64,000 bases of DNA from Campylorhamphus procurvoides (taxonomy: Eukaryota > Chordata > Aves > Passeriformes > Dendrocolaptidae): NCBI GenBank assembly GCA_013396655.1, contig WBMV01002863.1:1-64000 (forward strand), in the 5' to 3' direction. The notes under the pieces are model-generated. The model was not told the DNA's origin. It saw only the letters and a list, made by a program, of their open reading frames with translations, and ran no database searches. This document shows, in pieces, positions 35,012 through 47,200 of this stretch (its first letter is position 1; every line of letters begins with the position of its first letter). The translations under genes and the position numbers were made by a program.

Positions 35012-37777
35012 TTCTTTCTGAAGGACTCTCAGCACGAGGTTTGTGTGGATCATACAGGGCTGAGTCTCTCAGCAGATCAAACCAATGAGGGGAAAATGAA
35101 AGAAGAAAAAAATAACAAGTTTTACAGCATTAAAACTAAACCAATAAATCCAATTCCAAGTCATTTTCCTCCTCCCCTCTAGTCCTGTTCCATTTAGGTA
35201 GATGGAACCTCCTGCAAAAATAAAGTGCTTTGAGCAATGTACAAAATGAAAATCCCACTTGCCTATTTGTGTCTTTGGTATTTTGTGAGCTGTGAAAAGT
35301 TGTCATCAAGAGAGGGAGGGAATTTCAGGTCTAATTCCCTGCACCAGGAGGAAATGGGCCCAGAGAGGTAGAAAGCAGAGCAAATACACTTATGATAACA
35401 TTTATTATGTCAGAGGCCCAGCACAAGGAGATTGGGTGCTGGGATGCCATAACATCATTTCAAAGAGATGCCTGAATGACTCGGAAAGACAATTCTTATC
35501 AACCTACAGGCAGCTTTTAAAACATATTTACTGACAGGGACAAAGTGTGGCTTAAACAAGCAGCTCGGAGTCTGCTGCTTCTTACATATTTTATTGAGAG
35601 ACTCACCAATTTGCCAGTTAACCACACCATCTGTCTTGGAAATGGAGGCACTTTTTAATAAAACTGCTGCTCTCTCCTAGTTCATTTTGCTCCCTGAATT
35701 TCCTTGAATTGCTCACAGGTCCCTCCAGCTCCCAAAACTGGACACTTGTTGATTTATGATGACAACGCTCGCCTCAAATGGGCACAGAAAATAATTGTTA
35801 TTCATTTTTATGATTGAATTTATTTTTCCTCTCCTCATGTAGCATCACCTAATGTGTTTTAAAAATAGGTTGTTTTAGGAACGGCAAGACTTATGATCTC
35901 CTGTCCAAGGACTGATATTGAAATGGGCTCAGTGTTCCCAAGTTCCACAGAAACCAAAGGGAATTAAAGGGATCAGCCTGATCCAGGGCTGGGCCTGGCG
36001 TAATTATCCTCTCTGATGGCTTTTAAAAGAGCAAAGGAGGCTGCACCAAGAAAATTACAATGTTTTTAATCAAGGTTTCCCAAGTTTTAATGCAGTTTTG
36101 CATTATCTCCCTTGTGCTGGTGAGGAAGGGAAGGAAGGCACTGACTTTCTGCACCTCCAGGAGTCATCAAGGTCCCAAAACTCCTTCAGGGGACTAAATG
36201 AAACCAAAGGGATTGAATGGTTCCATCATGCCCTACATGACATGGCTACACACCAAACCATCCACATAAATCTGCTGCATGTGATTTAGGATTATCTTGA
36301 AGGCTTTATTCACACACTCTGCAGACAATTATATATTGGATTCTTCACTGGAATAAGCTACCAAATATTCTGTGCCTGGGATTCCTAAAAAGAACCTTGA
36401 ATATTGAGAAAGGATGTCAATATCTGAGAGGACAAGATTTCAGATTCTCTTTGATGGTTTGGCATTTGAACTTCTCTCCTTATTGCACAGTGAATTTACT
36501 TTTACTGGTCTCCCTCACAAACATCCCATTTTCAGTTGTTCTATCAATAATGGGAACTAAAACAGTGGAGAGGAGGAATAATTTAATTTCATCAGTATAT
36601 AAAATACATAAAAATCAAATATATAAAATAGAAATCTGAGACTCTTCTTTCTTGGGGAAAAGTCAGCTTGGAATACTCAAGATATTTTAATTACAACTGG
36701 AAAATAATGCTGCAGGGGAGGAGAGAATGGGGAGAGGAAATTTCAGAGAAAGGGGAGAGGAAAGGGAAGAGGAACTCAAAAAAAAGAGACTTTTTCAACA
36801 GCAAAGTATTAAAAAAACCCAACCCAAACTGGCTCAATTAGTACTATCCCTGCCATTCATATTAATTAAAAAATGCTTATCACCAGATGATATTGCCTGT
36901 TTGCACCATCCTCACTTCATTAGTGCTAATTGGAAGTAATTACGACTGATATGTGAAATATTTAATTAAAAGATTTATCTGCTTCTATTGTCATGTTTCT
37001 GAACCATCTGCAGTGTCTCCAGCACTGCGCTGGCCCCTCTGGATCCTCTGCAGGAATTCCCATTCTCTGTCTTTTCCCATTGTGAGTCCCAGTCCTGTCA
37101 ATCAGAAAGAAATCTAAATATTAGGCTTTACCTCCCCCTCCAGAACCAACACCCTGCGAGAAGAACTGGGGTCTTTTTCCTGTGGTTCCTGAGAAATTGG
37201 GATACAGAATCTCCCAGACATCTCTCTCTCCCTCCAGGAGTCTCCTCCTCTTCCCTTTGACATCCTCTCCCAGTTCAGCCCAGTGACCCAACGTTGCTTT
37301 CCTCCAGGTCTCATGACCCTTCCTGTTTGGGTGGATGCACATTGATGTCCTCCCTCCTGAAGGCTCTTGGCATGATGGATTCCTGCTTTGACTTTTCCCA
37401 CCTCTGAATCCCCAAACCCAGAAGATTCCCGAGGGGATGGGAGGGAAAACAACAGCTGGTTCAGAAGTCACACTCTGCTGTTTCACAGCTTTTCCCCCGG
37501 TGTTGCAGAGCCCTGGCAGAGACAGGGAAGAACAGGCTGTGCCCCATTGAGTGCCCAATTGCTGCCAGGCTTTGCTGGCTCTCCACAGCTCCTGCTGGGG
37601 ATGGTGGTGATGGCAGAGGCACAGCTGAGGTTGGCACAGCTGAGGTTGGCAGAGCCCTGGTGTGCTGGCAACTCCAGTGCCCGTGTCTGCACACAGAGGG
37701 CACAGGAGCCCCAGTGGGAAAAGCCAGAGGTCACAAGCCCTGGAAAATCATTGCAGTTGGGAAAGGCTTCCAAAGGC
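35012..37777. other. Unique non-coding sequence with a short 15-base tandem
   Basis: No gene is recognised. A 15-base unit 'ggcacagctgaggtt' is repeated about twice at 37619-37650. An approximately 280-base block at 35400-35680 has the texture of a conserved non-coding element. GC-richer sequence at 37120-37780 gives open frames on both strands without family resemblance. Confidence 0.4.
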
Positions 37778-37990
37778 CAAACTTTGACCCAACATCACCT
37801 TGTTAACTCATCATGTCACCAAGTGTCACAGAGACTCGTTCTTGGACACTCCCAGGGCTGGTGACTCTCCCACTGCCCTGGGCAGCCTGTGCCAATGCCT
37901 AAACCCATTTTCAGTGAAGAAATTCTTCCTAATATCCAAACTGAACCTCCCCTTGAGGCCATTTCCCCTTGTTATCACCCAGTAGAGGAG
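37778..37990 (-). mobile_element. CR1 LINE fragment, body region
   Basis: 'cttggacactcccagggctg', 'cactgccctgggcagcctgt', 'gtgaagaaattcttcctaat', 'atccaaactgaacctcccct' and 'gaggccatttccccttgtta' follow in CR1 reverse-complement order. About 210 bases without the 3' tip. Confidence 0.9.
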
Positions 37991-40697
37991 GCCAAACCTC
38001 AAAATGCAATGTGCTCCATGAAAAGCTCATTGTAGGTAAGAAACTGCTGTTTCCCCTACAAATATCCTGCTAATTATATCATTTTATATTAAATGTGATC
38101 AGCCTACCCGTGCTCCTGTCACCCCTGCAATCACCAGCACTTGGTATAAAGTATCTTTTGAAAGCTACACTTGCAAAGATCCTTTTCTTTGGTTTGTAGT
38201 AGCAGGGATTTGTATTAAATTGTTTCTCTTCTCAAAGCCCACAGCCACACCGTGTCACTCGGTCACAAAGCACTGCCAGGCTTCAGCATCCCTCTCTGCC
38301 TCAGAATGAATAGGCTGGGTCATCAACTGCAGCTTGTCCAAACCCAGCTCTTCAGACTGCTGAGGGTAAAGTGCCTTTTATAATCTCATAAACCAGGAGG
38401 CTGAAATTATCACCACAGTTGTCAGGAGTTTTATAGAGATTCAATCTCCTCTATGATAGACTGGGAGCAAAGCTGAGGGTTTGTTTATGAGATAAAAAGC
38501 AACCATAAAGAGGGAATTGGCTTCCCTCGCTCTCCACAAACCTTGTTTGAAAACTTTCTGGCAGTTCTACAAGAGCAAAACCACAGAAACACCAAAAATG
38601 AACAGTTGCTCCCTGATTTGATCCTTCCTTACCAAATATCCTGGCACATGAAGGATCTTCTGCAGAATAATATGATTTCAACAGGGATCAGGGAGAGTTT
38701 TCAGGGAAAGAAGTGCAGAGAATATTGTCTCAGATTTATATTTTACACATTTGATTTTAGCTTGATATTTTATATATTGATGAAGTTAAATTGCTGCCTC
38801 CCCTCCGTCTCTGTAGTTCCCAGCATTAAGAGAACAACTGGAAATTCAGCAGTGCCAGTCCTGAGAGGGAATCTTTTCACTTTGGGGGGTCTCTTCAGCA
38901 GCCACAGGTTTAATCAAATTCCTCATGAGGAAATAAACTTTAAGGCAGAGAATATTATTGGCATCACAGAACCCACAAGGATTGGGTTGAAGGGGCAGAA
39001 ACGCTGGGAAGAGCTTTGTGGTCTGTGCAGCAAAGAGTCAATGCCACATGAGGGGCTGGAAGACTTGTTGGCCAAGTTTTTGCTTTGCTCCAACTCACTT
39101 CCCATGGGGAATTACATCATTTATTCAGATAATTACTTGGGTGAGAGTTAGGAATTACCTTTCTATCCCTGTCTGACTAAATGGTTTGGACATCAGGCCC
39201 AGCCTGACACCCAGCTGAAGACGAGGGACACTCACTCCCCAGCTGGAGTTCTCCATCCACATCGTGATGATCAATAAAGAGGTTTGCAATAAACTCAAAG
39301 CACTGAAACCAAATCAAAACCCTTCCCCAAAGTCACGGGATGTTCATAAGAGGAAGTTGTGGCCAGGCCTGTTTTGCTGAAGCACTGGGACACAGCCAAG
39401 GAGCTCAGAACCCGAAATTATTTAGGAGCAGATATTCCCAGCAGGTGCTGAAAGCAGCTTTTCCAGAGGTAACGAAAGGAAACTAATAAAAACAAAGCTT
39501 TCAACGTGAGAAAAACAGACCTCCAAAACTCCATTCTCAATGTACTTCAACTACAATGCAACTTCTCCAAATCAAAGAAACAGAGACTTTTCTGACGGAA
39601 TCCACGCCAGGCATCTGTAAACTCATGCAAAAAAAGAAAAAAAGTCACTTTCCCCAAAAAAGTTCACATTTGGCTTAGTTTTCCTTCATGTTAACTTTCA
39701 AATGAGCCTTCCTCCTGCATCTAGACGAAGCCTTTACTCTGACATTGCCTTGAGATGCTCTGGCTGTTAGTAATAATAAGGACAAGTGAGAAATTATTTA
39801 AAGAGATTTATTGAAAGTGAGTGAATGCTCCAGGGTACCATAGTAGGAGGTTCGATCCTCAGAACAATTTTATACAGCGTATTGAGGCCGTTCAGACTTT
39901 CAACTTAAAAAATGTTCAAGTTTCTCCTGATTCAGAGTTCCTTTGACACAACTTCAAAGCAGAAGCGTCTCAAAGCCGCGTTGAAGGAAAAATGGAAGTA
40001 TTTTACAATGACAGCTCTAATATCCGAGCTCGGCCTAAAAGCTGTCAAATAAATTAATAGTGATCTGGTAGGGAACCTTCTCATGCACAGATGGCCTTGG
40101 GTTTTAGCCTACTTTTTTTGGGCCAACGTGTTTTTGGAGATGAATTTAGGAAATGCTCACTCGTGCTACCGGTTTGGGCGGCCCTTGACCATGACTAACC
40201 CATTCAGTGCCTGTTAACTAGAATGTTACCTGCTAAAACAGCTGCCCAACTAAGTGTATCTTTTAATGTAATTTGAATTTTGCTTAGTTTGAAAGGGGAA
40301 ATATTTATCACACCTCGAAGAGCCCAGAGGTGCCACTAATGGTAGCTGGTAATGGCATTTGTAACACTGTGGCCTCAGCCACGGCCATGGAGAAGCAGAG
40401 AGAATCTGATTTCCCTGCTGGGAACGTGCTCTCAGTTGTTTTATGGATAAATTCATTTGGTCTGTCTGTGGGGTTAAAAATGTCTCAGTAGGATTAAGCA
40501 GATTTCTCAGGGTTGCAAATGAAACAGGCACTGCAAGGGCAGGTCAGGCATCAGCTGGGGTTACCCATCCCCTTCCACAGGAGATGACCAGCTTGTTCCT
40601 CCTCCACTGTGAGGAGGAATGTGAAAGCCACAAATAATTACCTTTTTAGTAATTAAAAAATGTTCCAGCTGGGAAGAATGTCCCTTGGGTATGTGGG
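37991..40697. other. Unique sequence, possible conserved non-coding block at 39780-40350
   Basis: No gene is recognised with confidence. A 202-codon plus-strand frame (38543-39151) is among the longest in the window. It resembles no known family and overlaps a CR1-like scrap near 38961-38995. The 39780-40350 block keeps CpGs ('ccgcgttg', 'ccgagctcggcc', 'taccggtttgggcggcc') in an AT-rich setting, the usual look of a conserved non-coding element. Confidence 0.35.
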
Positions 40698-40791
40698 TTA
40701 ATGGTGGGCTTGGCAGTGCTGGGTTAAAGGTTGGGCTGGAGGATCTCAGAGGGCTTTTCTAACCTAAATGATATTTCTATAATTCTAAGAA
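40698..40791 (+). mobile_element. CR1 LINE fragment, 3' end
   Basis: 'ggtgggcttggcagtgctgg', 'gttaaaggttgggctggagg' and 'cttttctaacctaaatgata' followed by 'ttctataattct' match the sense 3' end of a CR1 subfamily, including its terminal direct repeat. Confidence 0.9.
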
Positions 40792-41187
40792 AAATCCAGA
40801 GGTTCTGCAAAGCAATGGGAATTGTGTATTCAGAACACAGAGCACATCAGCCTTTCCTGACATCACCAGTCCCAAGCACAGCCAGGAAGGACCACGCAGA
40901 AGGAAAATGCTCCTCTGGCCCCATCAGTGGTGGGCAAGGAGGGGAAGAGCAGAGGGACAGTCCAGCATTGGGGGTGCAAAGCAAAATGCAGGACAAATTC
41001 TCACTCCTACCCAAGTTTGTACCAAAGGCTTGGCTTGGAACACTTTCAGTGTGGCAAAGAAACCTGGCCATCCTCCTGGGCTTTGCCTGGCTCTCATGTG
41101 GAATTTGACTCCTGATCAAAGTTTACAACACTGAACATGAAGGAAATACGAATAAGGATGTGGAAATGTTCATAAAACCCACAGCAT
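40792..41187. other. Unique non-coding sequence between two CR1 pieces
   Basis: No gene is recognised. Overlapping frames on both strands (40731-41134) have no family resemblance. Confidence 0.4.
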
Positions 41188-41336
41188 TTCCTGGAATGGA
41201 CCTCAAAGCCCATCCTGTGCCACCCCTGCCATGGGCAGGGACATCTTCCACCAGCCCAGGTTGCTCCAAGCCCTGTCCAACCTGGCCTTGGACACTCCCA
41301 GAGATGGAACATCCACAGCTTCCCTGCCCTAGGAAT
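41188..41336 (-). mobile_element. CR1 LINE fragment, 3' end
   Basis: 'ggaatggacctcaaagccca', 'ccatgggcagggacatcttc', 'ggttgctccaagccctgtcc' and 'ggccttggacactcccagag' are the reverse complement of the CR1 3' end. The final tip is missing. Confidence 0.93.
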
Positions 41337-43006
41337 TCTCCTGCTTTTATGAAGTGAACATTTCCCTGTAAACACATCACAAATTTTAAAGTCCTCACCC
41401 ATTTACAAATTAGAAAACCAGAAATCTCAGTTTAACTCCAAATTGTGCCATTTAAATGCTCTCTGGCCTTTTGCTGGAACTTGTGTAGCTCATTCTAAAT
41501 TAGGTGAATTATTAATTGCTTTGCCTGTTTCTCTGCTCTGCCAGGACTGGAAATGGTGAAATGCTGAGCAGTGGCTACCCAGTGTGCTTTACATGTGTAT
41601 TAATTAACGAGGGGAAGTTTAAAATCAACTTGCACAAGGCAAAGATTAGTTGAAACATAGGGAAAATTATCTCAAAAAGCCCTTTTCCCCTCCAAAGCAA
41701 CAGAAGAAGAAAATCTTTGCAATAACAGCCTGGACATCCAGTAGCAGAAAATGTCAGTTCCCTGGATTTTTTGTTCCAGGACTGCACTAGATTTAATGCA
41801 ACTACAAATCAGTTGCTGGGCTTTGACATCCAATATAAATTTTGTTCTACCAAGACTTTGGGGACTCTGCAGCGAGCTATTGTAAGAAGCTTTGAGGATT
41901 ATTTGGACATTTGGAAGTTTGTTCTTACCTTCCAACTGTGTTCAAGTGAAATAGGCCAGGGGAGACGGATCGTCGAAAGCTCCCGGTGTTTGTTGGGATG
42001 TTTTCCCAGCAGAGAAAAATCTCCCAGTGCTTGTCACTCAAATCCCCGAGCTCGGAGCTGTGGAACTGCTGAACCTCACAGGGGAGGCTCAGGAAGTAAA
42101 GCCACAGCCAGCAATTAATTTTCTTTGATGCAAATTTTTTCACACTTGGGATGCTCCTCTCGGGAGCAGGAGCCGGATGGTTTCCTCTTGGAGCTCAGGT
42201 GGGATCTGGACCTCCCAGCTGCTGCTGCTCTGAGAGACAACCCAGCAGTCCAATAAATCCTAATCTGTCTCCAGGCACTCGGTTTCCTTAAATTTTATGA
42301 GTCACACCAGGGGATTTGGTTTATTGAATTTTTGGTGTAAGAAGAATTTAATGATTTGAGAGCAAAACCCGCCTCTATCCATGCTAATAACCCGTTCCTT
42401 TAGGGCTGGCCTTTCCTTGGGCCTCCAGAGGACACACCCTGGCACTGGAGGTGCTCCCAACCTTCAGCTTGACTCATTTCTCCTGCCTGACTCCCTTCCC
42501 AGCATAAAGAAATCAGAGTTGAGGACATACCTTGGAGAGCATGATCATCATCCTCCATGGTGTAGTAACAGCTCCTCCTTTTCCAATAAAGCCTGTGGAG
42601 ATAACACCTTCAAATGGACTTTAATGAGACAAAGGAAATCTCTCTGGGTCGTTTTTTACCTCTGTTTAAACCAGAATTATTCCCCAATAACTCAGCGAGG
42701 TGACCCTCTGCAAACAGTATCAGCTGAAACGACTGCAGTTCATTATCTTTATAACAACAACGTCGAAAATTCAGCGTGGCTTAAAATTCAGCAGAACGGC
42801 ACGACCTGTGTCAATAACAGGATGTGAAACCAACGTTTGGGGACTCTCAGCAGGAAAATGACTTATTTATAAAGCACCTTTTCTCTCTTCCCTGGCACTG
42901 AATCACTCTAGATCACACGCAATTAAAGCACAAGGAACGAAGGATGGGATTTAAGAGCTCGATATGCTGCCTGAACACTCCTTTACTCAGGATAAAGTCC
43001 CACTGG
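41337..43006. other. Unique sequence with two weak splice-bounded open segments
   Basis: No gene is called. A plus-strand segment at 41780-41881 (acceptor 'ttttttgttccag', donor 'gtaaga', 34 open codons) and a minus-strand segment at 42531-42592 (acceptor 'tatctccacag', donor 'gtatgt') both look exon-like. They lie on opposite strands, are short, and match no family I know. See findings. Confidence 0.35.
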
Positions 43007-43060
43007 TCACAGAACCTTTGAGGTTGGAGAAGACCTCAAAGATCGTCAAATCCAACCTTG
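43007..43060 (-). mobile_element. CR1 LINE remnant, 3' tip
   Basis: 'tcacagaacctttgaggttg', 'gagaagacctcaaagatcgt' and 'caaatccaacc' match the reverse complement of the CR1 3' tip. About 54 bases. Confidence 0.85.
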
Positions 43061-43229
43061 TGAGAGGTCACAATCCAACCAAATCTGTAAATACAGCAGG
43101 ACACAGCCCATAATCGCTGCAAAAGCCACAGTAATGGCTTAGTTTTTAGAAATACCCTCTGAAAACTCTGTTTTTCCCCCAAATACTCTCCATTTTTTCA
43201 TGCAGGCACACAAACGAATAAACAAATGC

Positions 43230-43810
43230 TCCATAAATAAATATATACCGGTGAACATCCTGGGAGCGTGCGACTCCACCGAGCTGTAACTACCACTAAA
43301 AGGGAATTTTGATGTCTTATCTCGACGTGCTTGTTATCATTGATCGTGGCAGTGGCACAGCAGCACAGTCAGTGATCTCCAAATGCAGCAAAAGAGCCCA
43401 CACAGAACCTGGAGCGCTTTTCGGCTGCGTTTGAAAAAGATGCAGACGACGAAGTTTTTGCTTTACCTGGCGAGGGATTGTATTTCAGCTATTTGATCTG
43501 GGGAAAGAACTCATCTGCTTGGAAATGCAGCAGCCAGGCAGGCTTTTTAGACAGGCGAGCTTGTTTTCTGCAGTGATTCCGAGAGCAAAGTTTCCCCTCC
43601 GAACGCTGACGACAAACAAGCTCCGCGCTTTGACATCTGCAGCGTGAGCTGAGTTTGCTGAACTGAATCCCCTTCTTCCTCCTCCAAAGTGCCTTGAGAG
43701 TTGAGCAAAGAGGGGAAAGAGGCTCTTCTCCCACTGTTTCAAAGCTTTCTCGAGGAGAATCGTAGCTGACAGGAGCTGCAGTCTGTGAGTTGAGGAGGAA
43801 AAGCGGTGGA
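43230..43810. promoter_or_regulatory. Candidate enhancer or CpG-rich regulatory block
   Basis: By hand count about 25 CpGs fall in roughly 580 bases, more than in neighbouring sequence, in a stretch free of recognised transposons. It carries 'cttatctcgacgtgc', 'gacgacgaag', 'cgaacgctgacgac' and 'ccgcgc'. A 132-codon minus-strand frame (43485-43883) overlaps but resembles no known protein. It could be a conserved enhancer or the edge of an unannotated promoter. I see no TATA box with an associated exon. Confidence 0.35.
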
Positions 43811-44139
43811 TTAATGAGTTGAATTTGGGAGATGAGTCTCCCAACTTGTGGGTCTGCCCTCTAAATGTGTGGCACAAATCCACTCAAGGCTTCCCCAGCC
43901 TTTCTCCATCCCTGTGTAAGAAAAGAAAAGAAATTAGGAGCCACTCTGTTCACCTACAGCAGCTTTGGAGGGGACAGGTGGTGGAGAAGTGGGGACACCA
44001 CGAAGAGGTCACAGGTGAAGGAACTTCCCTGCAGAAAAGGCAGGGTGTGAGGTGGAGTGCCATCTGCTCACTTCCACACTGCTAGGGGTGTTGTTGTTTT
44101 ATAAGTGGATTTGGTTGGATTTTTTTCCCTTTCAAGGGC
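43811..44139. other. Unique non-coding sequence
   Basis: No gene or repeat is recognised between the CpG-enriched block and the next CR1 copy. Confidence 0.4.
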
Positions 44140-44297
44140 TGTCCAGGGAGGTGGTGGAGTCCCCATCCCTGGAGGGGTCCAAGAAACAACCGAATGTGGC
44201 TCTTGGTGCTCTGCTCTGGTTGAAAAGGTGGGGGTTGGTCAAAGGTTGGACACAGCGACCTCAGAGATCCCTTCTAACCCAAATGATTCTGTGATTT
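44140..44297 (+). mobile_element. CR1 LINE fragment, 3' end of a second subfamily
   Basis: 'gggctgtccagggaggtggt', 'ggagtccccatccctggagg', 'caaaggttggacacagcgac' and 'cccttctaacccaaatgatt' appear in sense order. The 'ggaggtggtggagtcccc' block distinguishes it from the more common type here and links it to the 51001 copy. Confidence 0.93.
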
Positions 44298-47200
44298 CCT
44301 AAGCTGTCTTTTGCCACTTTTCAATTATCAGGCTTTTGGATCAAATCTGCTCCTGCTTTCCCTGCTGAAGAGTTTGAAGACTTCAGGAGTGCAGCAGTGT
44401 GGGCTCCACTAAATATTTTCCTTTTATTCTCTTCTAAGAGACTCCACGTTGTCCCTGGGCTTTCTTTTTGAGCCCTGTCTTCGAGCAGGAGCTGCACTGC
44501 TATTATTTTCCCTGTCTGTTAGGACTTTGCCTCATGGGTTTTGTTGATCAGAGAGAATTGTGAAGGATTTCCTCCACGGCTGGGGCAGTATCTGGAGCCC
44601 AGAAATCAGCCAAACCAGCTGGGCTGTGTGAAACTGTCTCTCCTGTGCCCACAGGAGTGAATCCCCCCAAATTAATTTTCAATTATTGGAAAAATTTGTT
44701 TAAATACCAAACTGTGCTGCAGAGACAAGAAGGCTGAGATTGTATAAAAAGAGCTGCTATTTTAGGCCTCTGGAAATGCCTGTCTTGCTCCAAGCTGCTG
44801 TTGGAGCTGATATTTGCTTTTCAATCACATCGAGCCCCTCCAGGATTCGTGATGTCCTACGGTCCTCAATCTGTGAGCCAGGCAGTGCTTTTAGGGACGC
44901 TGGGAGGGATGTTTGGAGGGATGCTCAGAGGGCAAATCTGGTTTTCAAGGGAAGGAATAATTTCTAATAATTTTAGACCTCTAGTCCTTCAGACCTTTGA
45001 CACCAGCTAGGGGCAATGCAAATAAAATCATAAATCAAGAAACACATTGGAAAATAGGAGTCATTTTGGGTGTGTGAGAAGGGACACTGCACAAAGCCTG
45101 TCCCAGCAGTTTCAAGAGCAAACAGCAACCACCAAGTCCTCTCAACTCATATCCCTCCACTCACTGTGGTGCCTTTTTATGAGGCCAACAAAAGCCAGAG
45201 GCATTTCCAGCCTTCCTTTGGGCAGGTGGTGGCATGATGGGGATACTCTGGTAGTGCAGAGGGGTGTCAGCTGAATGCAGATGAGCCCTGGGCACCCAGT
45301 GCAGGGGACATCAATCCAGCCCTCCCAGGCTTGTCAGAGGCAGCCATGGCAGCTTGAAAAGGCCTCAATAATCAAGTTCTCCCTGAAAGGCAAAGTTAGC
45401 CTCCAAAGGCAAAGTTTAGCAAGCAATTATTAAAGCTGCCACGGAAAAACTGGCTTTATTAGTTATTCAGCTAAAGGAGTTGACTTCCAGTTAAGTAGTT
45501 ACATGGATTCCCTCACTAGACAAAAATCACTTGAAAATTCATTGTGAGCTTCTGCTTTTCTGCTCAGGAGGAGGTTCTGCTTAAGCAACAGCTGCAATAT
45601 TGAAAGATGGTTTTAAACTAAAAGAACTCAAATCATCAGCAAGACACAAAGTATTTGCTGCATCATATATGAATGAACAGCAGAAGAGATGCATTTCGAA
45701 TCCAAATTGTAAAGAACTGGGACTGGGACCCAGCAAATCCATCCATGTTTTCACTCAAATGGCTTTCAGAGTGTCATATGGACGTTTGCTTTGCAAGCAG
45801 CGATATGTTTTATCAAAGATGAATTTAATTAATCCAAAATTTAAACTAAAATCAAAGACTACAAGCATCTTTTGATACCTTTATCCCAAGCACTACCAGA
45901 GACCCTGCAGGGCTGAGTGACCTGCCCAGGTGTCCTGGAGACATCCCAAAGCAACACTCACCTGCTGACCTGACTGTTCCATGTCTTTCTTTGCATTAAT
46001 TGCATGTCCATGCAAATATTCACCCTCCACCATCCCTGTTTTATTCCTTTCAATCCCTCCTTCAGTCACTTGTTTCTCTCCTCCCTGTCTTTCAACTCTT
46101 CTTGTCCCCTTGCTTTGCTTCCCATGATGTTTCTATCCACCAAACCATTAAAATGAACTATTGAAATATTTAAATAATGGTATAATTTTCAATTTTAAAC
46201 AGATTTTATGTATTTTGCTGTCCCTTTCCCCTCTGTAAAATAAAATCACTGCCTTCTAGGTGTGCATCCCACCCTTCCTGTGCTCCAGCTTCTCCAACAG
46301 AGCCCAAAACACGGATCTCCCTTCTGTGTTCCACCAGCACTGGAAGGATCAGCCACCTCATATCGATTGAAAACCTCCCCTTGCACTTGAGAATGTCAAT
46401 TATTCAATAATTTACGATTCAGTCTCAAGCTCTGCCAAAAGTGTTCCTTCCAGAAGTGACAGAATTTGGCTTTTCCCCAGCTCCACAGGAGGCAAACGCT
46501 AAAGACCACTTTCTGCTGATGCAGTTGGAAGGATTTTGAGCATAATTAAAAAGCCCACGTGGCCAAAAGGATTTCAGAAACTTTGAAGGAACACTGCCAG
46601 GTCACACCTAAGCGCTGGGGTAAGAATAATAAAGGCAAAACAAGCCAAAAAAGTAGAAGTCTGTGCTAAAAAAAATACGGTCCTGTCCTCTACATGCATT
46701 TCTATATATTTATTTTAATTCTAGTTTTACCAAGCTTACAACTTTTTCTCCTCATACTGGTTACGGTTGGTGACAGAACAACTTATCCTGGTTTTCTGTA
46801 TTATTGTTTTTATGGAGGAAAACTGAGAGGGGAGCTGCTTCCTGGTGCTATCAGGTCTAGCTGAGGCAATAAAACTTGTCAAACTGCATCAATCTCACAA
46901 TCTTATGGAGAACTGGCTGCTCCATGACAGCTCTTCACCTTCCCCAGCAGGAGCATGGAACAAAATACACCAAAAATACCTCAAAAAATAAATCAGACCA
47001 ACCAAAAAGCACCAACTGGAAATCTGGGTTCCAGCTGTTGTTTGGGCACTGGTACAAACTGCAGGTCACTGGCTTGGGAAGCCACTGCTTGGACACCTCA
47101 GGAGAGGGGGAAGGCAAGAGCTCCCCCAATGCCACACCCCTGTGGAAACACTGAGCCAAGAGACATCCAGCTGCTTGATTTATCTGAAGCCTCCCCAGCC

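Noticed and set aside
38961..38995. CR1-like scrap 'catcacagaacccacaagg'
   Set aside because: The match to the CR1 3' tip is too short and diverged to call with confidence.
39845..39862. tRNA-like T-arm 'gaggttcgatcctc'
   Set aside because: The loop is too short, and no A box, anticodon arm or acceptor stem is visible around it.
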